In this document: one piece after another, positions 1 through 5,998 of the stretch | Layout: every line of letters begins with the position of its first letter | Numbering within the stretch: the first letter of the stretch is position 1 | Assembly (NCBI GenBank): GCA_018715445.1 | Contig: DVLP01000240.1 | Span: 1 to 8,610, forward strand | Length of the DNA: 8,610 nucleotides | From: Candidatus Avipropionibacterium avicola | GTDB lineage: Bacteria; Actinomycetota; Actinomycetes; Propionibacteriales; Propionibacteriaceae | Direction of reading: 5' to 3' | Notes under the pieces: generated by a model | Databases searched by the model: none | Told to the model about the DNA's origin: nothing | The model's input: the letters and a program-made list of their open reading frames with translations, nothing else | Made by a program: the position numbers and the translations under genes

Positions 1-1058
1 ACCACGTCCACCCGGTCACCGACCACCACCTCCCCCAGCTCGGACACCGCGACGGCATCGTGCAGGATCACCACGGATCGCTGCACCCGTTGAGAGATGA
101 GCTCGGCGAGCAGGACCGTCGCGTCGGCCGGTGACCCGCCACCGATGTTGTCGCCGACGTCGAGCAGCAGGACCGGCGGGGCCTCACTGGCCACCGCTGC
201 CCGTACGGCATCGGGCACGGCCAGCCCGTCACCCTGGAGGTCCTCGCGGACCTGCCACAGCTGCAGCGCAAGCTCCTTGGCCACGGCATCGGCGGCCGCG
301 GCACCGTCGCGATGGGTGACCAGCACCGACATGCCCAGGAAGGCGACATCGGCGTACGGGAAGCCCTCGAGGATCGACACGTCGATCACGCCGTCGCGCT
401 GCTCCAACTGTTCGGCCGCATCCAGCAACCCCCGCATCGGCTGGGTGTCGGTGTCCTGCTTGGTGATCGTCACCACCAGCGGGACCTGCTCCAGGGCCAT
501 CCCCGGGCGTTGGCCGGACCCGATGATCTCGAGCAGGGCCGTACGGCACTCCAGGCCACGTTCGCGAGCATCGACGTGCGGGTTGGTCTGGAACGGGAAC
601 AGCAGGTCCAGCTGGTCGAGCAACGGATGGTCCAGGTTGGCGTGCATGTCCGCCACCGCTCCGATCGCGACGTCCGGGCCGACGACCTGCCGCACCCGAG
701 CCGCGATCACGGTGTCCCCGTCCGGTGCATCCTCGGTCACCATCGCCCCGTGGATCGACAGCAGCACCCCGTCGACCGGTCCGGCCGCGGCCAACAACTC
801 CGCGGTCAGGTCGAGTTGGGCGGCGAAGTCCGCGGCCGGCATCGGCCCACTCGGCACGGCCCGCGCATCGATCACCCCGACCAGCTCGACCCCGTCGGGT
901 GGGTCGGTGACGAAGCCACCGATGGTGGACTTCGATCCGGAGTGGGCAGCGAGCAGCTCGGCCCCCCGGTGTCCGGTGACGATCGTGTCCCGGGTGAACA
1001 GTTCCTGCGACCAGGTGTTGGTCTCGTGGGAGAACCCCACGATGGCGATCCGCGGCAC
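1..1058 (-). CDS. M81 family (MlrC-like) metallopeptidase, C-terminus cut by window edge
   Basis: Reading the minus strand from a GTG at 1058 gives an uninterrupted frame of about 352 codons that runs off the left edge. The N-terminus reads MPRIAIVGFSHETNTW, with the family's His-Glu-Thr-Asn signature at residues 11-14. Further family motifs are SIHGAM (about 101-106), ADMHAN (136-141), TNPHVDARERG (158-168) and, opening the C-terminal domain, DVGDNIGGGSPADAT (300-314). This pattern is that of the MlrC/M81 family, named for the microcystin-degrading enzyme MlrC and thought to be zinc dependent. Most members have unknown substrates, so no link to microcystin is implied. Family proteins are near 500 residues, so roughly 140 are missing to the left. 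I chose GTG 1058 because AGGGGG lies 6 nt upstream and the family starts at this point; an in-frame ATG at 1091 would add 11 unconserved residues. It is divergent from the fasR-like gene. Family assignment is firm; substrate is unknown. Confidence 0.88.
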   Translation of the reverse strand, partial: MPRIAIVGFSHETNTWSQELFTRDTIVTGHRGAELLAAHSGSKSTIGGFVTDPPDGVELVGVIDARAVPSGPMPAADFAAQLDLTAELLAAAGPVDGVLLSIHGAMVTEDAPDGDTVIAARVRQVVGPDVAIGAVADMHANLDHPLLDQLDLLFPFQTNPHVDARERGLECRTALLEIIGSGQRPGMALEQVPLVVTITKQDTDTQPMRGLLDAAEQLEQRDGVIDVSILEGFPYADVAFLGMSVLVTHRDGAAAADAVAKELALQLWQVREDLQGDGLAVPDAVRAAVASEAPPVLLLDVGDNIGGGSPADATVLLAELISQRVQRSVVILHDAVAVSELGEVVVGDRVDV

Positions 1059-1092
1059 AGCCAGCCCCCTCGTCCCTGCTACTGAAATCATC

Positions 1093-1106
1093 GTTCCAAT
1101 CGGAAC
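1093..1106. promoter_or_regulatory. Inverted repeat in the mlrC/fasR divergent spacer, possible operator
   Basis: GTTCCAATCGGAAC is a perfect 5-bp inverted repeat with a 4-nt centre, in the short spacer between the divergent M81 gene and the fasR-like gene. On the minus strand it abuts a TAAGGT sequence (1110-1105) that could be the -10 box of the M81 gene, so a bound protein could block or tune that promoter. The arm length is modest and could arise by chance. The binding protein is unknown; FasR autoregulation is one possibility. Confidence 0.35.
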
Positions 1107-1125
1107 CTTACCGGGAATCCCGCGA

Positions 1126-1155
1126 TTGGTGCAGTGCCGGACCGGACCGTAGGGT
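1126..1155 (+). promoter_or_regulatory. Candidate promoter of the fasR-like gene, possibly leaderless
   Basis: TTGGTG at 1126-1131 and TAGGGT at 1150-1155 are separated by 18 nt and fit actinobacterial -35/-10 elements. The last T of the -10 lies 8 nt before the ATG at 1164, so transcription would begin at or within a base or two of the start codon. This supports ATG 1164 as the translation start over the GTG at 1134, which would lie upstream of the predicted start of the mRNA. Confidence 0.45.
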
Positions 1156-1163
1156 GCTGGGTC

Positions 1164-2435
1164 ATGACCGTCAGCAACCGCGAGTTCCCGCGAGCGCTGA
1201 TGCCGTCCCCCCGAGCCCGGGCCGGGATCGCCAAACGCCTCGCCGCCGCCACCGGCGCGATGGCCACCGCAGCGGTCGCCGAGATGGAGCGTCGCCACGC
1301 CTGGTTCGGCCGCCTCGACGCCGAGGACCGCTCCTGGATCGCCCTGGTCGCCAAGGGCGGGATTGACGGCTTCGTCCACTGGTTCAGCAACCCCGAGGCC
1401 CACAGTGTGGCCGCCCTCTTCGGCCGGGCGCCCCGCGAACTCGCGCGCCGGGTCACCCTGCAGCAGACCGTCGAACTGGTCCGGGCCACCATCGACGTGG
1501 TCGAGACCCAGATCGGTGAGCTGCTGCCGCGCGCCGACCGACCGATCCTGCAGGTCGCGGTCTGGCAGTACAGCCGCGAGGTCGCCTTCGCTGCCGCGGT
1601 GGTCTACGCCCGGGCCGCCGAGATGCGCGGCTCCTGGGACACCCGCCTGGAGGCGATGGTCGTCGACGCGGTGATCCGCGGCGAGGCCGACGAGACCGTG
1701 CTGTCACGCGCCTCGACCCTGGGGTGGCGCTCCACCGGGGCGGCCATGGTGGTGGTCGGCAATGCACCGGAGGGTGACGCCAGTCCGTTGCGCGGCCAGA
1801 GCGTGGTCGAGGACATCCGTTCCCAGCTGACCCGCCACGGCGTCGATGTGCTCGGGGCCATCCAGGGTGACCGCCTGGTGCTGCTGATCGGCGGCTCACG
1901 GCTCACCGGCGGCGATGCCATGGTGGTGGGCGCCCCGCTGTCCGAGTCCGAGAAGACTCGTCCGGTGAACCCGATGGACCTGGTCGCCGCGATCGTCGAC
2001 CACTTCGGCGACGGCCCCGTGGTGGCCGGCCCGGTGGTCGACCACCTCTTCGACGCCACCGCCTCGACCCGGGCGGCGATCGCCGGGCACCGGGCCGCCC
2101 TCGGCTGGCCGGGCGCACCCCGCCCGGTCTCCTCACACGACCTGCTGCCCGAACGGGCACTGTCCGGCGACGGCCATGCCCGCCGGGCTCTGGTCGAGGA
2201 GCTCTACCAGCCACTCGCTGCAGCCGGCGGTGGACTGCTCGAGACCGTCATCACCTTCTTCGACGAGGGGGCCTCGGTCGAGGTCGCCTCCAAGAGCCTG
2301 TTCGTCCACGCCAACACCGTGCGCTACCGGCTGCGACGGGTCCACGAGATCACCGGCTACTCCCCGACCGAGTCCCGCGACGCGTACGCCATGCGGATGG
2401 CGATCACGCTGGGACGCTTGCACGGGCAGAGATGA
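1164..2435 (+). CDS. fasR: FasR/MabR-type PucR-family transcriptional activator of fatty acid synthesis
   Basis: The product is 423 residues from ATG 1164. The C-terminus (about 358-410) is a PucR-type helix-turn-helix with the hallmark FVHANTVRYRLRRVHEITGYSP. The N-terminal half, rich in amphipathic helices (for example LQQTVELVRATIDVVETQIG), resembles the RsbRD-like domain of this family, followed by a middle region like the GGDEF-related PucR segment. This architecture matches Streptomyces FasR and Mycobacterium MabR (Rv2242), which bind upstream of the fabD-acpP-ketosynthase operon and regulate it. The gene symbol rests on that similarity plus the fab genes 3.5 kb downstream. Unlike the usual arrangement it does not directly precede fabD: mraY follows after 87 bp. 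The frame also opens at a GTG at 1134, but the extra ten residues look unlike the family and sit over the -10 box. The cytoplasmic regulator role is inferred from homology; its ligand, probably an acyl-CoA or acyl-ACP signal as proposed for relatives, is not shown here. Confidence 0.82.
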   Translation: MTVSNREFPRALMPSPRARAGIAKRLAAATGAMATAAVAEMERRHAWFGRLDAEDRSWIALVAKGGIDGFVHWFSNPEAHSVAALFGRAPRELARRVTLQQTVELVRATIDVVETQIGELLPRADRPILQVAVWQYSREVAFAAAVVYARAAEMRGSWDTRLEAMVVDAVIRGEADETVLSRASTLGWRSTGAAMVVVGNAPEGDASPLRGQSVVEDIRSQLTRHGVDVLGAIQGDRLVLLIGGSRLTGGDAMVVGAPLSESEKTRPVNPMDLVAAIVDHFGDGPVVAGPVVDHLFDATASTRAAIAGHRAALGWPGAPRPVSSHDLLPERALSGDGHARRALVEELYQPLAAAGGGLLETVITFFDEGASVEVASKSLFVHANTVRYRLRRVHEITGYSPTESRDAYAMRMAITLGRLHGQR

Positions 2436-2477
2436 CCGGTCCCGCCGTGGCAACGCAGTGACGGCACGGATCGGCGC

Positions 2478-2513
2478 TAGAGTCTGCGCTGTTCGCGCAC
2501 CCCATCCGGAAGG
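2478..2513 (+). promoter_or_regulatory. Candidate mraY -10 box and ribosome binding site
   Basis: The 87-bp gap after fasR contains TAGAGT at 2478-2483, a good actinobacterial -10 hexamer, though no convincing -35 was seen at the expected distance. GGAAGG at 2508-2513 lies 9 nt before the GTG start of mraY and supports that start. mraY could therefore be transcribed on its own rather than only by read-through from fasR. I saw no strong terminator hairpin between the two genes. Confidence 0.4.
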
Positions 2514-2522
2514 CACCGCTTC

Positions 2523-3623
2523 GTGATCTCGCTCATCGTGGCGTTCTGTCTGGGAGGTGCGCTGACCCTGGTCGGCGTACCGCCGGCGATCAAGGTGCTG
2601 CGACGCCTCGGCTGGTGCCAACAGATCCGCGCCGACGGACCCCAGACCCACCTGGTCAAGAAGGGCACCCCCACCAAGGGCGGGCTGATCTTCGGTCTGG
2701 CCACGATCCTGGCCTACCTCGCCGCCCATCTGGTGCCGGGCACCCGGATCACCCCGTCGGGGGTATTGGTGCTGTTCATGATGGTCGGCATGGGTGCGGT
2801 CGGCTTCCTCGACGACTACCTCAAGACCCATCGCCGCAACAGCGCCGGGCTCAGCGAGCGCGGCAAGGTGATCGGGCAGATGCTGGTGGTCCTGATCTGG
2901 ACGCCGTTGGCGCTGTGGTGGCCCAACACCCGCGGCACGCCGGCGGCGACCTGGTCGATCTCGTTCACCCGCGACCTCGACTGGGCCGACCTGGCCCGCT
3001 GGGGTGGCGTGGTCGGCGTGATCCTGGTGCTGATCTGGATCGCCGTCCTCAGCTTCGCCACGACCAATGCGGTGAACTTCACCGACGGCCTCGACGGACT
3101 GCTGGTGGGCACCGCCATCACGACCATGGCTGCCTACGTGGTGATCTGCCTGTTCCAGATGCGCCAGTCCTGCTTGGTGAACCCGGGCCCGGCCTGTTTC
3201 ACCACGGCTGACCCCCACGACCTGGCGATCGTGTGCTGTGCGCTGCTCGGCAGTCTGGCCGGCTACCTGTGGTGGGCCTGTCGCCCGGCGCGGATCTTCA
3301 TGGGTGACACCGGATCGCTGGCCCTGGGCGGGGTGTTCGTCGCCATCGCGGTCTTCACCCGCACCGAGCTGCTGTTCGCCGTCATCGGCGTGCTGTACGT
3401 GATGATCGCCGGATCGTCGATGCTGCAGCGCTACTACTTCAAGCTGACCGGCGGGAAGCGGCTGTTCAAGATGGCGCCGCTGCACCACCACTTCGAGCTT
3501 CTCGGCTGGTCCGAGGAGACCATCACCACCCGGTTCTGGATCGTCTCGGCGATCGGTGCCGGTGCCGGGGTGATGCTGTTCTACGGCGACTGGTTGCTAC
3601 GCGCCGGCCTGCTCGGCGTCTGA
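2523..3623 (+). CDS. mraY: Phospho-N-acetylmuramoyl-pentapeptide-transferase (MraY)
   Basis: MraY transfers phospho-MurNAc-pentapeptide from UDP to undecaprenyl phosphate, making lipid I at the inner face of the membrane, the first membrane step of peptidoglycan synthesis. The 366-residue product has normal family length and all key motifs: DGPQTHLVKKGTPTKGG (38-54), the aspartate pair in GFLDDYLK (D97, D98), TNAVNFTDGLDG (181-192), FMGDTGSLALGG with D262, and the HHHFE triple histidine (321-325). Multiple hydrophobic segments fit a polytopic membrane enzyme. The start is GTG 2523 with GGAAGG 9 nt upstream, and it begins directly with the first membrane segment. The gene stands alone between a lipid regulator and a reductase rather than between murF and murD in the division and cell wall cluster, so it may be a relocated or second copy. 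Catalytic residues look intact, so activity is expected. Confidence 0.94.
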   Translation: MISLIVAFCLGGALTLVGVPPAIKVLRRLGWCQQIRADGPQTHLVKKGTPTKGGLIFGLATILAYLAAHLVPGTRITPSGVLVLFMMVGMGAVGFLDDYLKTHRRNSAGLSERGKVIGQMLVVLIWTPLALWWPNTRGTPAATWSISFTRDLDWADLARWGGVVGVILVLIWIAVLSFATTNAVNFTDGLDGLLVGTAITTMAAYVVICLFQMRQSCLVNPGPACFTTADPHDLAIVCCALLGSLAGYLWWACRPARIFMGDTGSLALGGVFVAIAVFTRTELLFAVIGVLYVMIAGSSMLQRYYFKLTGGKRLFKMAPLHHHFELLGWSEETITTRFWIVSAIGAGAGVMLFYGDWLLRAGLLGV

Positions 3624-4967
3624 GCCGGCGGCACGCGGGGCGTCATCGGCCACCAGCCCGGCGAGTTCGGTCCAGGTGGCGATCTTGGTCCGGATGCGCC
3701 CCTGCTCTTCACCACGGGCCACCTCGGCCGCATCGATCCGCAACCAGGTGGCGAAGTCGGCCACCGGCTTGCCGGCCGCTGCCAGCTCCGCGACCGGATC
3801 CTTCTCTGTGGTGGCGGCGGCGCTGCTGTCGAGGTCGTCCCACAGGGCCGCCACCGTCTCGACCGCATCGGACTTGTTGGTCCCGATCACCCCGACCGCA
3901 CCCCGCTTGATCCACCCGACGACGTACTCCCCGGGCTGCACGGTGCCCCGCTCGTCGACCACCCGCCCCGACCGGTTGGCGATGGTGCCGCTGACCGAGT
4001 CGAAGGGCAAGCCCGGCAGTTGTTGGCCGCGGTAGCCGACCGCCCGCAACAACAGCTCCACCGGCAGGTCGAGCCACTGCTCGTAGCCCTCGAGCCTCCC
4101 CCGCAAGTCAGTCCGGGTGGCCTCCAGCCGTACCGCCTCGACCTGGCCGGCGCCCTCGACCCGCCACACCCGGTGCCAGAACAGCAGGTGCAGCCGGACG
4201 CGGGGCTCGTCCACCTTCCGTTCGGCGGCGGCACGGAGGGCCTCCACCACGGCGCGGGTCCGCCGATCGAGCTCGGGGTCGTCGCTCAGTTCCTCGGGTG
4301 CGCACCCCTGGATGCTCACCTCGACCCCGTCCAGGGTGAGCAGCTCGCGCAGCTCCACCGGGGTGAAGCTGGTCTGCCGCGGGCCACGCCGACCCACCAT
4401 CCAGATCTCGGGGACCGGCCAGCGATCGAGCTCGTCGAGGACCGGATCGGGGATGTCGGTCCTCGACAGGTCCTCGACCGGTCTGGCCAGGATGCGGGCG
4501 ACGTCGATCGCGACATTGCCGACCCCGATCACCATGGCGGTCCGCACGCCCCGCAGCTCGATCGGTACGGCGTCGGGGTGGCCGCCGTACCAGGCAACGA
4601 ACTCGCGGGCCGACATCGAGCCGGCCAGCTGCTCGCCCGGGACGCCGAGGTGGGCGTCGCGGCTCGCGCCCAGGGCATAGATCACGGCATCGTACGAGTC
4701 CCGCAGCCAGTCCCGGGTGATGTCGCGGCCCAACTCGACCATGCCGACGAACCGGACCGCCCTGGACTCGAACACCCGTGCCAAGGTTTCGGCGACCCGC
4801 TTGATGGCGGTGTGGTCGGGCGCCACGCCATAGCGCAGCAGCCCGTACGGCGTCGGCAGCCGATCGAAGACGTCGATCGCCAGCTCCGGATCCTTGGCGA
4901 GCAGGGCCTGGGCGGTGAACAGCCCCGAAGGTCCTGCCCCGATGATGGCCACCCGTCGCCGACTCAT
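3597..4967 (-). CDS. fprA: FAD-dependent NADPH-ferredoxin (adrenodoxin-type) reductase
   Basis: The 456-residue product closely resembles mycobacterial FprA in length and motif order. It carries the FAD-binding GAGPSG (10-15), a LPTPYGLLRYGVAPDH stretch (37-52), the NADP-binding GVGNVAIDVAR (148-158), VGRRGP (191-196), FTPVELREL (201-209) and the C-terminal FAD-contacting GWIKRGAVGVIGTNKSDA (351-368). These enzymes pass electrons from NADPH to ferredoxins, which then serve P450s, iron-sulfur assembly or other oxidoreductases; the partner here is unknown. There is no N-terminal ferredoxin domain, unlike the FprB-type fusions. The ATG at 4967 begins just before the FAD motif. No clear Shine-Dalgarno sequence precedes it, so a very short or absent leader is likely. 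Its 3' end overlaps convergent mraY by 27 bp. It is divergent from a broken siderophore-binding gene whose iron box lies in the shared spacer, so an iron link is possible but not proven. Confidence 0.92.
   Translation of the reverse strand: MSRRRVAIIGAGPSGLFTAQALLAKDPELAIDVFDRLPTPYGLLRYGVAPDHTAIKRVAETLARVFESRAVRFVGMVELGRDITRDWLRDSYDAVIYALGASRDAHLGVPGEQLAGSMSAREFVAWYGGHPDAVPIELRGVRTAMVIGVGNVAIDVARILARPVEDLSRTDIPDPVLDELDRWPVPEIWMVGRRGPRQTSFTPVELRELLTLDGVEVSIQGCAPEELSDDPELDRRTRAVVEALRAAAERKVDEPRVRLHLLFWHRVWRVEGAGQVEAVRLEATRTDLRGRLEGYEQWLDLPVELLLRAVGYRGQQLPGLPFDSVSGTIANRSGRVVDERGTVQPGEYVVGWIKRGAVGVIGTNKSDAVETVAALWDDLDSSAAATTEKDPVAELAAAGKPVADFATWLRIDAAEVARGEEQGRIRTKIATWTELAGLVADDAPRAAGSDAEQAGA
3602..3630. 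terminator. Hairpin across the mraY/fprA convergent overlap, possible bidirectional terminator
   Basis: CGCCGGC (3602-3608) and GCCGGCG (3624-3630) form a perfect 7-bp GC stem with a 15-nt loop that contains the mraY stop codon. It spans the 3' ends of both convergent genes and could act in both directions. There is no U-run, which is common in GC-rich actinobacteria but leaves the call uncertain. Confidence 0.3.
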
Positions 4968-4973
4968 GCTCGG

Positions 4974-5007
4974 TAGGATCCCACACCGGTGGTGGCGCCG
5001 GGGTCAC
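4974..5007 (-). promoter_or_regulatory. Candidate fprA promoter overlapped by a near-palindromic box
   Basis: On the minus strand GTGACC (5007-5002) and TGGGAT (4983-4978) are 18 nt apart and could be -35 and -10 elements, placing the transcript start a few bases before ATG 4967. The -10 lies inside the near-palindrome GTAGGATCCCAC (plus-strand reading, 4973-4984). Its sequence TAGGATCCCACA (4974-4985) recurs exactly at 5919-5930 upstream of fabD. Confidence 0.3.
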
Positions 5008-5052
5008 TTCGATGCTCGGCCGCGCTGAGACGCCAGATCCGGACATCCCTTG

Positions 5053-5071
5053 TCAGGTTAGGCTTTCCTCA
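5053..5071 (+). promoter_or_regulatory. DtxR/IdeR-like iron box overlapping a TAGGCT -10 element
   Basis: Against the classic DtxR/IdeR 19-mer TTAGGTTAGGCTAACCTAA this site matches 15 of 19 positions, including an unbroken run of ten (AGGTTAGGCT, 5055-5064). TAGGCT at 5059-5064 also reads as a -10 box, only 6 nt before the ATG at 5071, implying a leaderless transcript repressed when iron is plentiful. The placement is right for an iron-uptake gene, which is what follows. Confidence 0.65.
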
Positions 5072-5891
5072 TGTCGCGTTTCCTTGCGCCAGCCGATCTC
5101 GACTCCACCGTCCTGACCTCGATCTCGCGTCGACTCATGCTCGGCTCGACCTGCATCCTGGGCCTGGCCGGATGCTCCCGCGGCCGTCCGGACGACGATC
5201 CGGTCGAGGCTCCGACCACGCGTCAGGTCACGACCCCGTTGGGCACCTACGACATCCCGATCCGACCCCCCGGGTCGCCACCATCGACTCCCGCCTCGAC
5301 CTGGAGCCGGCCATCGCCCTGCAGCTCCCGGTGATCGCCACCAGTTACGCCGCCCCGGAGCCCTGGGTGCCCGGTCGACTTCACCCAGCCCTGGCGCACG
5401 AACCTCGACCAACTCACCGAGTGGCTCGGGCTGGTCGACACCGAGACCGCACGCTAATCGGTCCGTGAGTACGACGAGCAGGTCGACCGGGTGCGCGAGC
5501 AGTTCGCCGAGGTGATCGCCACCCACTCGATCGCCATCGCGCAGTACAACCAGAGCGGCGCCCTCGCCAGCACGGCGACCTTCATCACCCACCAGGTCGC
5601 CACCGACCTCGGCATCCAGATCGCCGAGATCAACGGGGGCAGCAACGACGGCGGTCAGACCCTGGAGACCATCAGCAAGGAGCGCTACGACGTCTTCGAC
5701 GACGCAGACGCCATGCTGGTGACCACCTACCCCGAGGTGGCGGCCGATCGGGAGGATGACTCCTTCTGGCAACGCATCCGGCCGTCAGGCGGGGCCACGT
5801 CGTCTACAGCAACGGCAACGTGAACTACGGCTCGGTGTTCACCGCGCTGGAGGTCGTCCGCCTCTTCGACGAACTCCTCGCCACCCTCTGA
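5071..5891 (+). pseudogene. Broken iron-siderophore ABC transporter substrate-binding lipoprotein
   Basis: The start is intact: ATG 5071 gives a signal peptide with a twin-arginine-like SRRLML (about 19-24) and a lipobox ending LAGC at Cys35. The reading then breaks. After GTYDIP the frame shifts between 5257 and 5271, continuing as RVATIDSRLDLEPAIA. It shifts back at 5372-5374 to VDFTQPWRTNLDQLTEWLGL. A TAA at 5455-5457 interrupts that frame, which goes on through SVREYDEQVDRVREQFAEVI. A last shift at 5778-5795 leads to GHVVYSNGNVNYGSVFTALE and a TGA at 5889-5891. The joined pieces resemble FecB/FepB-type periplasmic-binding proteins that deliver ferric siderophores to an ABC importer. About 270 codons remain versus roughly 320-340 in the family. 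The junction at 5372 appears to lack the usual segment around the LxPDLII motif, suggesting a deletion. No permease or ATPase gene is adjacent. Several lesions in one gene among intact neighbours favour a true pseudogene; clustered sequencing errors are the alternative. Confidence 0.85.
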
Positions 5892-5916
5892 GCGGAAACA
5901 CCCACCCAGGAGCGTT

Positions 5917-5932
5917 TGTAGGATCCCACAAG
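5917..5932. promoter_or_regulatory. Near-palindromic box and -10 element upstream of fabD, candidate FasR operator
   Basis: TTGTAGGATCCCACAA is a 16-bp inverted repeat with one mismatched pair, 67 nt before the fabD start. It contains TAGGAT (5919-5924), a typical actinobacterial -10 hexamer; the sequence 18 nt upstream (GAAACA) is a poor -35, as expected of an activator-dependent promoter. Its core TAGGATCCCACA is repeated exactly at 4974-4985 next to fprA. Assigning it to the FasR homologue is inference from position only. Confidence 0.42.
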
Positions 5933-5998
5933 CAGCCGTGGGCAACTTGGTGCGCGGCAACGGCACCGGTGGCGGGTCATGCGCGAAAGAGTGGATCC

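Noticed and set aside
1059..1091. Alternative ATG start for the M81 gene at 1091
   Set aside because: It adds 11 residues not expected in the family and lacks a ribosome binding site, while GTG 1058 has AGGGGG at ideal spacing.
97..1152. Long plus-strand frame of about 350 codons opposite the M81 gene
   Set aside because: The translation is rich in Ser, Arg, Pro and Thr with no family motif, whereas the minus strand encodes a full set of M81 motifs. It is a GC-rich antisense shadow.
2133..3491. 452-codon minus-strand frame opposite fasR and mraY
   Set aside because: It spans two recognisable genes and their spacer and is rich in His, Gln, Gly and Asp in low-complexity fashion, with no domain seen.
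4020..4976. 318-codon plus-strand frame opposite fprA
   Set aside because: The minus strand encodes a full-length FprA with FAD and NADP motifs; this frame is its shadow.
5455..5457. In-frame TAA in the binding-protein gene as possible recoding or readthrough
   Set aside because: TAA is not a selenocysteine or pyrrolysine codon and other lesions exist in the same gene, so simple decay is more likely.
5053..5772. 239-codon minus-strand frame across the pseudogene
   Set aside because: It stays open while the sense gene is broken, but its product is compositionally like other antisense shadows and has no known motif or ribosome binding site.
5756..5998. N-terminal extension of fabD by 81 codons
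   Set aside because: It overlaps the 3' end of the pseudogene in another frame and has an Arg/Gln/Pro-rich sequence absent from FabD proteins; homologues begin at GTG 5999.
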